Origin: Acidobacteriaceae bacterium
GTDB lineage: Bacteria; Acidobacteriota; Terriglobia; Terriglobales; Acidobacteriaceae
Assembly: GCA_030039895.1 (NCBI GenBank)
Contig: JASHUR010000133.1
Location: forward strand, 1-26,615
DNA length: 26,615 nucleotides
Reading direction: 5' to 3'
Every line of letters begins with the position of its first letter. Position 1 is the first letter of the stretch. Positions 7,860 through 16,093 of this stretch are shown one piece after another. The notes below the pieces were generated by a model that was not told the DNA's origin, did no database searches, and saw only the letters and a list, made by a program, of their open reading frames with translations. The translations under genes and the position numbers were made by a program.

Positions 7860-9371
7860 ATGACATTCCGTCGTAATCTCCCTGATTTGTTATCTTTGAC
7901 CGCTGCGGTCGCCGTTTCCCGCTTCGCCTTCCGCAGTCATGTACTTTACGACCTGGACTCCGTGAATTTCGCTCTGGCTATGAAGCGCTTTGACCCGAGC
8001 GTCTTTCAGGCACACCCGCCCGGATATTACCTTTATGCATGTCTCGGACGTCTGTGCAACCTCATCTTCCATAATCCCAACCTCTCTCTAGTCGTTCTCA
8101 GCATTCTCGCCAGCTGTGGTCTGCTCATCGTGATCTACCAGTTCGCCCTGGAGTGGTTTGGCCTTAGCGCCGCGCGTTTTGCCTCCCTGCTCTTCCTCTT
8201 CTCTCCTCTCGGATGGTTTCACGGCACTGTCGCCCTTACATATATTGTCGGCGCCTTCTGCTCTGCGCTCTTCGGTTACCTTTGCTGGCGTCTGTATTCA
8301 GGCCAGGAAGCCTTTCTGGTGCCGGCGGGCGTCGCCCTCGGCGTCGCCGCCGGAATCCGTCCTTCGGAATTGCTCTTTCTCGCACCTCTTTACCTGTTTT
8401 CGATGGGCCGGCTTAACCCTAAAAAGCTCCTGCTGGCGTTAGCCGTCCTGCTCATTACAATCCTGGCCTGGTTTGTGCCCATGATCGCGGCCAGCGGGGG
8501 CCTCAAACCCTATTTCGGCGCATTGTTCGCATTGTGGAAGATGGTGCCCGGTAAAAAGACAGTATTTAACTCCTCACCCGCATACACAGTCGCGCGTGCC
8601 TTCACCATTCTCTTTATCTATGTTCTGACCTTCGGCGCAGCCTCCTTCGCTCCCATCGCCGAAAAAATCCGCACCTCTCCCATCGACCCCCGCAAAACTC
8701 GCTTTACCCTCGTCTGGATCACCCCTGCCCTTTGCTTTTTTACCTTCATCTTTCTGGTCTTCATCAACAGCGGATACCTGCTGTTGCTCATGGCTCCGGG
8801 CTGCTTATGGCTCGGCTTCTGGGCTTCGGAGTGGTATACGAATTCCACTCTGCGCAAGCCCGCCAAAGTCGCACTGATCGTTGCCTGCGCCGCCGTCAAT
8901 ACGCTCGTCTTTCTCGCTGCGCCGCTTTATTGCTCCTATCGCAGCGTTTGCCAGTTTCAGGCGGAACTAAAAAACATTCAGACCACGCTCCCGCAGCTTG
9001 GCCCACCCTCCAGCACCCTCATCGTCAGCTTTGACTCCCATTTCCTCGGCTTCCGCCACGCGGGCTACTACCTGCCCCGGTATCACGTCATCGAATACCC
9101 TGAAGTCAATATGGGCTACGGCATCCGGGTCTTTACTATGTACGAACGCGATACCTGTCTGGTCTCCCGTCTCCCCAGTTCCTACTCGCAGTTCGTGCTC
9201 TACCCCCTGCCGGCTCACGGCGCACAGTTCAAGCAGTATCTCGCGGAGATCCTTCCCAAACTCCCCGCCGGAGACCTGCACACGGTGACTCTGAATGGCC
9301 ACATGTATATCTCAGGGCCCATCGCCGACTTGCATTTCCTCTTCCCAAAGCTCGGCAAAGAATCAAAGTGA
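7860..9371 (+). CDS. GT-C-like (PMT/ArnT-type) membrane glycosyltransferase candidate
   Basis: 503 residues from ATG 7860; a TTG at 7842 in the same frame is possible, and neither has a clear ribosome site. About 10 membrane segments are followed by a C-terminal soluble part of about 140 residues. The first large loop contains LYDLDSVNFALAM and, shortly after, QAHPPGYYLY. An acidic pair followed by HPPGY is the signature of protein-mannosyltransferase and ArnT-like GT-C enzymes, which move sugars from polyprenyl phosphate in the membrane. Donor and acceptor are unknown. It stands alone between the AT-rich spacer and the Tad pilus genes, so a link with pilus glycosylation is possible but unproven. 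Confidence 0.75.
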   Translation: MTFRRNLPDLLSLTAAVAVSRFAFRSHVLYDLDSVNFALAMKRFDPSVFQAHPPGYYLYACLGRLCNLIFHNPNLSLVVLSILASCGLLIVIYQFALEWFGLSAARFASLLFLFSPLGWFHGTVALTYIVGAFCSALFGYLCWRLYSGQEAFLVPAGVALGVAAGIRPSELLFLAPLYLFSMGRLNPKKLLLALAVLLITILAWFVPMIAASGGLKPYFGALFALWKMVPGKKTVFNSSPAYTVARAFTILFIYVLTFGAASFAPIAEKIRTSPIDPRKTRFTLVWITPALCFFTFIFLVFINSGYLLLLMAPGCLWLGFWASEWYTNSTLRKPAKVALIVACAAVNTLVFLAAPLYCSYRSVCQFQAELKNIQTTLPQLGPPSSTLIVSFDSHFLGFRHAGYYLPRYHVIEYPEVNMGYGIRVFTMYERDTCLVSRLPSSYSQFVLYPLPAHGAQFKQYLAEILPKLPAGDLHTVTLNGHMYISGPIADLHFLFPKLGKESK

Positions 9372-9422
9372 TTACATGATTTGGTGTGTATGCCCCGCTT
9401 CACCGCTGCGGACTCCATGTAA
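9372..9422 (+). terminator. Possible stem-loop after the membrane protein gene
   Basis: TTACATG (9372-9378), directly after the stop codon, can pair with CATGTAA (9416-9422), enclosing a further small stem CCGC/GCGG. No U-tract follows. It could end the upstream transcript or simply be a regulatory sequence of the pilus operon. Confidence 0.3.
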
Positions 9423-9440
9423 ACTGGTGTTCACACCAGT
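9423..9440 (+). promoter_or_regulatory. Palindromic operator, candidate activator site for the tad operon
   Basis: ACTGGTGT-TC-ACACCAGT is a perfect 8+8 bp inverted repeat. Its right part TGTTCACACCAGTC (9428-9441) recurs with one mismatch upstream of cpaB (17817-17830). In both places exactly 58 nt separate the element from the GG of a sigma-54 -24 box. This is the geometry of an enhancer-binding-protein site. Binding by the regulator encoded at 6128-7519 is inferred. Confidence 0.6.
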
Positions 9441-9498
9441 CGGGATTCTGCTGTTCAGAAGGCAATAAATTGTTGCTTTCTCTCTTCCTTCGCGGATT

Positions 9499-9514
9499 TG
9501 GAGGAAGAATTGCT
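9499..9514 (+). promoter_or_regulatory. Candidate sigma-54 promoter of the prepilin peptidase/tad operon
   Basis: TGGAGG-AAGAA-TTGCT keeps the invariant GG (9500-9501)-N10-GC (9512-9513) and the full TTGCT -12 block, but has AGG instead of CAC in the -24 block. The expected transcript start is near 9525, leaving a short leader with the ribosome site at 9541-9547. Support comes mainly from the matching upstream element and spacing. Confidence 0.5.
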
Positions 9515-9555
9515 GCGGCAGTTTGAGATACCTGTTCAAGAGAAGGGCTCCAAGA

Positions 9556-10080
9556 ATGCATTCCTCCATCGCCTGGTGGCCAACATTTATCGTTCTCGCC
9601 GTGGCCACTTTCACGGACCTGCGCAGCCGCCGGATTCCGAACTGGCTGGTGCTGCCTTTTCTCGTCATTGGTATCGGTGTCTCAGGATGGCTTCATGGAT
9701 GGACCGGCGCATGGCATAGCCTGGCCGGAATTGCTCTGGGAGGTTTTATCTTCGGCATCCTTTCCCTGATGGGCGGCATGGGAATGGGAGACGTTAAGCT
9801 CTGCGCTGCGATCGGTGCGTGGATTTGGCCCCAACAGCTCATTATTGCGTTGGTGCTAACCGGCATGGTTGGGGGTATCATGGCACTGTGCTGGGCCGCG
9901 GTGGGCGGGTTTCTTGGCGAGCTCTTTCAGGGCACAGGAAATTTGATCTTCGGCATCGGGAAGCGTGGTATCAAACCTGATCCGGAGATGAATCTTTCTA
10001 ATCCCTTAGCGCGGAAAATGCCGTATGCTCCAGCCATCGCCATTGGGACGCTGGTTTCATTTCTTGCCCATGCCCGCTGA
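9556..10080 (+). CDS. cpaA: Prepilin peptidase, TadV/CpaA type (A24 family)
   Basis: 174 residues from ATG 9556, chosen because AGAAGGG at 9541-9547 stands 8 nt before it; an upstream in-frame TTG (9523) has no such site. It is an inner-membrane aspartic protease with about six membrane helices. The two catalytic aspartates are visible: D21 in FTDLRSRRIPN and D79 in GMGDVKL, the GxGD motif. There is no N-terminal methyltransferase/Cys domain, as expected of the short Flp-pilus peptidases. It should cut the Flp pilins encoded at 22485 and 22992 after the Gly of their QG/QDLIEY site. First gene of the tad operon. Confidence 0.9.
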   Translation: MHSSIAWWPTFIVLAVATFTDLRSRRIPNWLVLPFLVIGIGVSGWLHGWTGAWHSLAGIALGGFIFGILSLMGGMGMGDVKLCAAIGAWIWPQQLIIALVLTGMVGGIMALCWAAVGGFLGELFQGTGNLIFGIGKRGIKPDPEMNLSNPLARKMPYAPAIAIGTLVSFLAHAR

Positions 10081-10174
10081 GTAATGGATATAGCACATAA
10101 TGATTCTGAGTTTAAAAATTCGCCAGCGTCCGCTCCTCCCCAGCGTTGCTGGAAGTAGGGAGTAGTTAATTCGC

Positions 10175-11371
10175 ATGTCTACCTTTACGCAGGATCCCGA
10201 TACGCTCGGAGCGAACGTTCTCTCAGTGGCCCTCATCGGTCCCGAGGAAGCGCGCCGCCGCGAAATCGCCCTGGCCGTGAATGGCCCCCAGGCCAGCGTT
10301 GTACGTGAATTTCGCAATTATCCCGAGCTTGACGATGTCCCTCAGATCATCGAAGAGGGCTACAACATCATAATTATTGACCTCGACAGCAATCAGGAAC
10401 AGGCCCTCGACCTGGTCGAACATATCGGCGCTCATGGCTCGGTCACCGTCATGGTCTACTCTGCCAGCACAGACCCCGAGCTTCTGGTCCGCTGCATGCG
10501 TGCCGGCGCCCGTGAATTCCTCACGCAACCTTTTTCTCAGAACGCCCTCGCGGAAGCGCTCGTGCGCGCCTCAGTTCGCCGCCCCACGTCGCGCGTCAAA
10601 AAGACTGCAGGAAGGCTTCTGGTGTTCACAGGCGCCAAAGGCGGCTCTGGAGTCACCACCATCGCCAGCAACTTCGCGATCGCCCTTGCCCAGGAATCCG
10701 GTCAGAGCACTCTGCTCCTTGATCTCGACCTCCCGCTCGGCGCGGCCGCTCTCGACCTGGGCATCACCGCCCCTTTCTCCACCGTCGATGCCATCCATAA
10801 CATCAACCGCCTGGACTCCAATTTTCTCGGGCGTCTGCTTATCAAGCATTCAACCGGGCTTCAGGTCCTCTCGGCGCCGGATAAGTACTCACCGGTCACC
10901 ATCTCTGTAGAAACCGTGGAAAAGCTGCTCACCGTCGCACGCCAGGACTTTGATTACGTCGTGGTCGATGCCGGCTCGTCGGCGGGTGCAGCGTACACTA
11001 CGCTCCTTGATGCAGCCTCAACTATCTATCTCGTGACTCAGGTCAGCATCTCGGAGCTGCGCAACTCCAACCGTCTTATCACGGAATTTTTTGCCTGCCG
11101 CTCTACAAAAGTGCAGATTATATTGAATCGCTTCACGCCTCGTTCTTTGGTAATTGATGAAGAAAGCATTACAAAAGCGCTCACCCTGCCTCCGGCCTGG
11201 AAGATTCCCAGCGATTATCCGGTGGTGCGGCAGGCGCAAAATAGCGCAACCCCTTTCGTAATGGGCGATTCAGCCATTGCGGACATAATCCGGCAAATGG
11301 CCAGAGTTGCCTGCGGTCTGCCGGCAAATTCTGAAAAGAAAAAGCGATTCGGCTTGGGACTCTTTGGGTAG
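10175..11371 (+). CDS. cpaE: CpaE/TadZ-like pilus assembly ATPase
   Basis: 398 residues, ATG 10175. Residues about 15-130 form a receiver-like domain (IIIIDLDSN near 65-73), but the usual Lys-Pro after strand 5 is Gln-Pro (TQP, 117-119), so it is probably a pseudo-receiver. Residues about 147-380 are a MinD/ParA-type P-loop ATPase with deviant Walker A KGGSGVTT (155-162), followed by LLLDLDLPLG and DYVVVDAGSS. TadZ/CpaE proteins position the Tad secretion machine at the cell pole or membrane. The 94-nt gap from the prepilin peptidase contains only a small hairpin (CCAGC-GTT-GCTGG) and a GGGAG about 13 nt before the start. Confidence 0.9.
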   Translation: MSTFTQDPDTLGANVLSVALIGPEEARRREIALAVNGPQASVVREFRNYPELDDVPQIIEEGYNIIIIDLDSNQEQALDLVEHIGAHGSVTVMVYSASTDPELLVRCMRAGAREFLTQPFSQNALAEALVRASVRRPTSRVKKTAGRLLVFTGAKGGSGVTTIASNFAIALAQESGQSTLLLDLDLPLGAAALDLGITAPFSTVDAIHNINRLDSNFLGRLLIKHSTGLQVLSAPDKYSPVTISVETVEKLLTVARQDFDYVVVDAGSSAGAAYTTLLDAASTIYLVTQVSISELRNSNRLITEFFACRSTKVQIILNRFTPRSLVIDEESITKALTLPPAWKIPSDYPVVRQAQNSATPFVMGDSAIADIIRQMARVACGLPANSEKKKRFGLGLFG

Positions 11372-11418
11372 AACTTTTATCTCCCCTGCTGTGAATTGAA
11401 ACTTAGGAATGGCATAGC

Positions 11419-12699
11419 GTGGAACCACTCAATATCGAGCAGTTTAAGGCAGAAGTACATAAGACGCTGATCTCAAGACTGGATCTTGAGAAGCTCTCCC
11501 GCGTCAACAGCAGTCAGGCACGGCATGCCGTCGCCGGAATGATCAGCGAGATCATTGCGGGTCAGCGCATTCCGCTCAACCTCAATGAGCAGGAAAAGAT
11601 CCAGGAAGAGCTGCTTGACGAGGTCTTCGGACTCGGCCCGCTCGAACCACTGTTGCGCGACAAGAGCATCTCCGACATCATGGTCAACGGCAAGGATAGC
11701 GTCTTCATTGAAAAAGGCGGCATCCTGCGCAAGATCGACGCGGCCTTTCGCGACGACCGCCACCTCATGCAGATCATCGACCGTATCGTCTCCCGTGTCG
11801 GGCGCCGTGTAGATGAGTCCTCGCCGATGGTCGACGCACGACTACCTGACGGCTCCCGCGTCAACGCCATCATCCCGCCCCTCGCGCTCGATGGACCCGC
11901 ATTGTCCATCCGCCGCTTCGGCACTGGCCCTCTGATCGCCAATCAACTCGTGGCCCTCAAGAGCATCTCGCCCGAGATGATGGAACTGCTCGCCGCCGCC
12001 GTGCGCGCGCGCATCAGCGTCCTGGTCTCAGGAGGCACAGGCGCCGGTAAAACAACGCTGCTCAACATCCTGTCTCAGTACATCCCGCAGGGTGAGCGCG
12101 TCGTTACCATCGAAGACGCTGCCGAACTCCAGCTCGCAATGCAGAACATCGTGCGGCTTGAAACCCGCCCCCCCAACGTCGAAGGTCAGGGCGCAATCCG
12201 TCAGCGTCAGTTGCTCATCAACGCCCTCCGTATGCGGCCGGATCGCATCATCATTGGCGAGGTCCGCGGCGAGGAAGCGTTCGATATGCTCCAGGCCATG
12301 AACACCGGCCACGAAGGCTCGATGACCACCATCCACGCCAACACCACGCGTGACGCCCTCTCCCGGCTCGAATCCATGGTCGCCATGACCAACCTCAACC
12401 TGCCGGAAAGAACCGTGCGCCAGCAGATCTCCTCGGCCATCTCTGTCGTCGTTCAGGTCTCCCGCCTCAGCGACGGCAGCCGCCGCGTCGTGAATATTTC
12501 CGAGATCACCGGCATGGAAGAGAACGTCGTCAGCATGCATGAGATCTTCAGTTTTCAGAGAAAAGGCATTGGGCCGGATGGAAAAGTCGTCGGCGTGTTC
12601 CAGCCCAGCCGCATTCGCCCCAAGTTCCTCGACCGGTTGCGTGTGTCGGGCATCATGCTCCCACCCAGCATGTTCGAAACCGCAACGGAAGTGAGCTAG
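11419..12699 (+). CDS. cpaF: Tad secretion ATPase TadA/CpaF
   Basis: 426 residues from GTG 11419, with AGGA at 11405-11408; the nearby ATG at 11408 hits a stop after two codons. This is a type II/IV secretion-family (GspE/VirB11) ATPase. Walker A GGTGAGKTT is at 205-213, the Asp box TIEDAAEL at 230-237, Walker B RIIIGEVRGEEAFDM at 276-290 and the His box GHEGSMTTIHANT at 297-309. The length and N-terminal helical region fit CpaF. It powers Flp pilus assembly as a cytoplasmic hexamer acting on the TadB/TadC platform encoded next. All catalytic motifs are intact. Confidence 0.96.
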   Translation: MEPLNIEQFKAEVHKTLISRLDLEKLSRVNSSQARHAVAGMISEIIAGQRIPLNLNEQEKIQEELLDEVFGLGPLEPLLRDKSISDIMVNGKDSVFIEKGGILRKIDAAFRDDRHLMQIIDRIVSRVGRRVDESSPMVDARLPDGSRVNAIIPPLALDGPALSIRRFGTGPLIANQLVALKSISPEMMELLAAAVRARISVLVSGGTGAGKTTLLNILSQYIPQGERVVTIEDAAELQLAMQNIVRLETRPPNVEGQGAIRQRQLLINALRMRPDRIIIGEVRGEEAFDMLQAMNTGHEGSMTTIHANTTRDALSRLESMVAMTNLNLPERTVRQQISSAISVVVQVSRLSDGSRRVVNISEITGMEENVVSMHEIFSFQRKGIGPDGKVVGVFQPSRIRPKFLDRLRVSGIMLPPSMFETATEVS

Positions 12700-12725
12700 A
12701 AAGACGGCAAGGAGGTTAGGTTGAA

Positions 12726-13697
12726 ATGCTGATTGTAATCATCCTCGTATTTCTCGGCGTGTTTTCGATCTCTGCGCTGCTGTTGATCGCCACCGGCACC
12801 GGCGCCTCGCAGGCAACCAAGCGCACTCTCACCGTGCTCCACGCTGCTCTCAGTGCCGCAGACCCAACGCCGCCCGATCCCATCGTGGATGTCCGCAAGC
12901 AAGAGTTGTTCAGCGCCCTCCCCTCTCTCAATCGCATCCTCCTCAAGCTCGAACTCGCTCCCCGGCTGCGTCTGCTTCTCTACCAGGCCGACCTCCGCTG
13001 GACCGCCGGCAGCCTCATCCTGATGAGCCTAACCGCTTGCTTTATTCCCATATACATTATCCACTGGCGCACCGGCTCTGCTCTCCTTGCCATGCTCGTC
13101 GGCATTGTTACGGGCTGCATTCCATTCTTCTTTGTTCTCTTCAAACGCAGTCGGCGGTTCGCAAAATTCGAGCAGCAACTGCCGGAGGCGCTCGACCTCA
13201 TGGTGAACGCTATGCGCGCGGGCCACAGTCTGAACTCCTCGCTCGAACTGATTGCCCATGAAATGCAGGATCCGCTCGGAGGTGAATTCCGCATCTGCTT
13301 CGACGAGCAGAACTATGGGCTCGAATTAAAAACAGCCATGAATAACCTTGTCTCCCGTGTCCCACTCCAGGACCTGAAGATGGTTGTTACCGCCATTCTC
13401 ATCCAGAAGGAGAGCGGCGGCAACCTGGCCGAGGTACTCGACAAAGTCTCCTACGTCATTCGCGAACGCTTCCGCCTTAAGAGGCAGGTCCGCGTACACA
13501 CCGCACAGGGTCGCTTGACGGGATGGATACTCTCCTTCCTCCCGCTTGTACTCGGCTGCGCCCTCTACATGATCAACGCCAAAGGCATTAGCCTTCTGTG
13601 GCACCGCCAAATCGGCATCGACATGCTCTATGCAGCCGGCATTAGCAACGTTATAGGCGCTCTCATCATTCGCAAGATCGTCAATATGGAGGTCTGA
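12726..13697 (+). CDS. tadB: TadB inner-membrane platform protein (T2SS-F domain)
   Basis: 323 residues, ATG 12726 with a strong AAGGAGG (12709-12715). There is a membrane helix at residues 2-22, two more near 100-140, a cytoplasmic T2SSF/GspF-type domain containing LDLMVNAMRAGHSLNSSLE, and C-terminal helices near 262-285 and 295-315. TadB forms the inner-membrane platform of the Tad pilus with TadC and is worked by the TadA/CpaF ATPase. The gene is 26 nt after cpaF and 9 nt before tadC, so it is part of the operon. Confidence 0.92.
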   Translation: MLIVIILVFLGVFSISALLLIATGTGASQATKRTLTVLHAALSAADPTPPDPIVDVRKQELFSALPSLNRILLKLELAPRLRLLLYQADLRWTAGSLILMSLTACFIPIYIIHWRTGSALLAMLVGIVTGCIPFFFVLFKRSRRFAKFEQQLPEALDLMVNAMRAGHSLNSSLELIAHEMQDPLGGEFRICFDEQNYGLELKTAMNNLVSRVPLQDLKMVVTAILIQKESGGNLAEVLDKVSYVIRERFRLKRQVRVHTAQGRLTGWILSFLPLVLGCALYMINAKGISLLWHRQIGIDMLYAAGISNVIGALIIRKIVNMEV

Positions 13698-13706
13698 GGC
13701 TAACTT

Positions 13707-14615
13707 ATGGGACTCGCAGTATTTTCGTTTCTGGTTATCTTCCTGCTTATCGGCAGCGCCGGCCTCATTCTGTTCTACCGCGAGGCCATGCTCCAGCGCA
13801 TTGCAGCAGTGACCACGGAGCGCGCCAAGCCGAAAGGCATCAAAGGCACATTTCAACAAACGGGCGTACAACTCAGCACTGTCGTTGAACAGTTTGAGCG
13901 TATACTCCCGAAGAGTCAGGAAGAGGTTTCGGTTGTCCGGCAACGGCTGATTCGTGCGGGATATCGTAAAGAGTCGACAGTCAAACTCTTTTATGGTGCA
14001 AAGTTCTTAAGTCCGCTCCTTCTTTGCACTCTGCTCCTGGTCAGCGGTCTCGGCCACTACAGCCCTTTCTTCTTCTACATCGTAGTTCCCGTAGTGGGCT
14101 TCATGCTCCCCGACTTCTGGCTCACCAATCGCATCAAGAAGCGCCAGAAGCAAATCACCCTCGGGCTTCCGGACGTGCTCGATCTCCTGGTCATCTGCGT
14201 CGAGGCCGGACTTAGCCTCGATCAAGCCCTAATCCGCACAGCTGAGGAAATGCGCATCACGCGCCCGGAACTTAGCGATGAACTCGGTATTGTCGCGCTC
14301 GAGCAGTCAGCCGGCCGCCCCCGCGGTGAAGCTTGGAAAAATTTCTCAGACCGTACCGATGTTGAAAGCGTTCGAAACCTGGTTTCTGTGCTCATCCAGT
14401 CGGAGAAATTCGGAACCAGTATCGCCCGTACTCTGCGCGTTCATTCCGATACCCTTAGGGTTCAACGTCGCCAGAAGATTGAGGAGCAGGCTGCAAAGAC
14501 CACCGTAAAGCTGGTCTTCCCCCTGGTGTTTTTTATCTTTCCTTCAATTTTCGTGGTAACCCTGGGCCCAGCGATCATCATCATGATGGAGTCGTTTCAA
14601 AAGTTCTTTAAGTAG
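13707..14615 (+). CDS. tadC: TadC inner-membrane platform protein (T2SS-F domain)
   Basis: 302 residues, ATG 13707, with GGAGG in the 3' end of tadB. Membrane helices lie near residues 3-24, 95-137 and 268-296. The T2SSF domain lies between them, with LGLPDVLDLLVICVEAGLSL and, further on, VRNLVSVLIQSEKFG. It is the partner of TadB in the Flp pilus export platform. The end of the gene leads within 16 nt into a 30-codon membrane microprotein gene. Confidence 0.92.
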   Translation: MGLAVFSFLVIFLLIGSAGLILFYREAMLQRIAAVTTERAKPKGIKGTFQQTGVQLSTVVEQFERILPKSQEEVSVVRQRLIRAGYRKESTVKLFYGAKFLSPLLLCTLLLVSGLGHYSPFFFYIVVPVVGFMLPDFWLTNRIKKRQKQITLGLPDVLDLLVICVEAGLSLDQALIRTAEEMRITRPELSDELGIVALEQSAGRPRGEAWKNFSDRTDVESVRNLVSVLIQSEKFGTSIARTLRVHSDTLRVQRRQKIEEQAAKTTVKLVFPLVFFIFPSIFVVTLGPAIIIMMESFQKFFK

Positions 14616-14630
14616 GAAAGGAGAGCTGAC

Positions 14631-14723
14631 GTGGACAATGTAACGATTATCCGGATTGTAGCCGGCGTTATTGCTGTCGTATTGCTGATTATTTTGATTC
14701 AGCGTCGTCGCAAGAAGGTCTAG
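14631..14723 (+). CDS. Single-pass membrane microprotein (30 aa) in the tad operon
   Basis: A GTG-started frame of 30 codons plus TAG. AAAGGAGAG (14617-14625) stands 5-6 nt before the GTG, one of the best ribosome sites in the window. The product begins MDNVTIIRIVAG, continues with a wholly hydrophobic run (VIAVVLLIILI) and ends with a basic tail QRRRKKV: a textbook single membrane helix with a positive, probably cytoplasmic C-terminus. It is placed 16 nt after tadC in the same direction. I know no named family. It could be a small subunit or stabiliser of the TadB/TadC platform, which is inference from position. Confidence 0.72.
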   Translation: MDNVTIIRIVAGVIAVVLLIILIQRRRKKV

Positions 14724-14841
14724 CGCAACCTCTTCCTCTACAGGAAATTGCACCGGCCTGATTCGTTCGCCGTCCGGTACTCCGGGAGAACTTCGGACTT
14801 CTGGTTTACCTTTGCTTGGCGCCAGGCCGCATGTCTCAATT

Positions 14842-14911
14842 CCGGAAGCCTCCTTCCGGGCTGGATGAGTAGCTTCAACCCTCATCGGTCCCGGAAGGAG
14901 CCATCAGGCTT
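14842..14911 (+). ncRNA. Structured leader with competing hairpins upstream of the DUF192 gene
   Basis: CTCCTTCCGGG (14850-14860) pairs perfectly with CCCGGAAGGAG (14890-14900); inside it GATGAG (14864-14869) pairs with CTCATC (14881-14886), giving 17 base pairs around a 3x3 internal loop. The 5' arm can instead pair upstream: CCGGAAG (14842-14848) with CTTCCGG (14853-14859). The two folds exclude each other, as in riboswitches and attenuators. It lies in the 266-nt gap between the microprotein and DUF192 genes; no known riboswitch core was recognised. Confidence 0.45.
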
Positions 14912-14989
14912 GGCAACTAACTTGCATCACGAAAGGACTAGCGAGAGAGAATACACGCTCGGCAAAGAATCATTCCCCGGAAGGGACGA

Positions 14990-15445
14990 GTGGCCAATAT
15001 GGGCCCGCAAGTACAAAAAGACATGGAACGACGAACATACTGCGTTTATAACCAGACTCGCGAATGTTTTCTCTGCTTGGGTGTCGTCCCCGCAGATAAC
15101 ACCTTTGCACGTCTTAAGGGACTTATTGGTAAACTCAAACTCAAGCTCGACGAAGGGCTCTGGGTCGTGCCATCTCAGGGGGTCCATACACTGGGTGTGC
15201 TTTTCCCGCTCGACCTTATTTATCTGGATGAAAACCACAAAGTCATCCATGTTATCGAGCACTTCCCGAGGTTTCGCATCGCACCGTTTCGCATCCAGGC
15301 TACGAGTGTCCTTGAACTGCCCACACATACTATCTATACTTCGCAGACTCAGCCCGGCGATCAATTAATCATCTGCGCCGCGGAAGAGATTGAGAGCCGG
15401 CTGAATCAGGCTCACCTCCCCATGCTGGAAAGCCAGGCGCAGTAG
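14990..15445 (+). CDS. DUF192 domain protein, tad-associated (first copy)
   Basis: 151 residues from GTG 14990 (GGAAGGGA just upstream); ATG 14999 is an alternative. The DUF192 core is clear: ARLKGLIGK, then EGLWVVPSQGVHTLGVLFPLD and LIYLDENHKVIHV, and in the C-terminal third SVLELPTHT and GDQL. Compared with the second copy at 21723, the usual PCxSVHTFFM block reads PSQGVHTLGV. No signal peptide is seen, although many DUF192 proteins are exported. Function is unknown to me; repeated presence in Tad loci suggests an accessory role. It precedes a PilZ gene by about 200 nt. Confidence 0.85.
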   Translation: MANMGPQVQKDMERRTYCVYNQTRECFLCLGVVPADNTFARLKGLIGKLKLKLDEGLWVVPSQGVHTLGVLFPLDLIYLDENHKVIHVIEHFPRFRIAPFRIQATSVLELPTHTIYTSQTQPGDQLIICAAEEIESRLNQAHLPMLESQAQ

Positions 15446-15478
15446 CAGCTCAAATATGCGGCAGCGTCCCTATCACAG

Positions 15479-15568
15479 AAAGTGGCCCGATGCGCAAAGT
15501 GCACCAACAAAGATACCCCGTCGCGTCACCACACAAAAGAGTGATCTCTGCCACTGCCTGGCCACTTT
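15479..15568 (+). other. Long-range 9-bp inverted repeat in the gap before the PilZ gene
   Basis: AAAGTGGCC (15479-15487) and GGCCACTTT (15560-15568) are perfect reverse complements 72 nt apart. They would close a folded leader RNA upstream of the PilZ gene. The enclosed sequence shows only weak local stems. No conserved riboswitch was recognised. Confidence 0.3.
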
Positions 15569-15640
15569 GTCTTGTTTCCAATACCTGCATTATGTAATCT
15601 TTAGAACCGCAGTGCTGCACGAATGTGGCAGGAAATCTGT

Positions 15641-16066
15641 ATGAAACCAGTTAGAGCTTGGTTCAAATCGATTGTCTCAAGCGACGCACGATCGACATTG
15701 AGACACAAGACGCCGCCTCTTGTTGCGTATTTCTGGGATGGTGGCTGCCCGGTTGCTCATAGTGTCAAGAATATTAGCTCCAGCGGCTTCTTCCTGGAAA
15801 CCTCTGAACGTTGGCTGCTTGGCACGTTAGTCATGATGACTCTGCAGCGGACCGGAAGCGATCCCTCGCGTGCAGACTGCACCGTTATAGTGATGTCCAA
15901 GGTCGTCCGCCATGGCGAAGACGGCGTCGGATTCTCATTTATTCCTGTGGATAACCCATCCTCCGCAGGCACAACGGGCCCAGGATCGCAACCGGCGGAC
16001 AGAAAAACCCTGGATAAGTTCCTGGAGCTGATCAACTCCGGACAGGATTACTTGCACTTCAACTAG
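15641..16066 (+). CDS. PilZ domain protein (c-di-GMP receptor candidate)
   Basis: 141 residues from ATG 15641, preceded 5 nt upstream by AGGAAA (15630-15635); ATG 15623 in the same frame lacks a ribosome site. PilZ signature residues are present: R17-STL-R21 (RxxxR) and N44-ISSS-G49 ([D/N]xSxxG), 23 residues apart, the arrangement that binds cyclic di-GMP. The rest is a short beta barrel with VAYFWDGG before the second motif and GVGFSFI after it, then a polar tail. It would let the second messenger influence pilus assembly. The gene faces the TonB-like gene convergently, with 27 nt between them. Confidence 0.85.
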   Translation: MKPVRAWFKSIVSSDARSTLRHKTPPLVAYFWDGGCPVAHSVKNISSSGFFLETSERWLLGTLVMMTLQRTGSDPSRADCTVIVMSKVVRHGEDGVGFSFIPVDNPSSAGTTGPGSQPADRKTLDKFLELINSGQDYLHFN

Positions 16067-16093
16067 AGGCGCAAACCTGCACCGCTCCCCAGC

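Noticed and set aside
14724..14989. c-di-GMP (GEMM) riboswitch, suggested by the PilZ gene nearby
   Set aside because: Strong stems are present, but the conserved core sequences of the GEMM class were not found.
14748..15368. 206-codon + frame overlapping the first DUF192 gene
   Set aside because: It runs through the structured leader and out of frame across the clear DUF192 core; its product shows no domain and has a low-complexity composition typical of a shadow frame.
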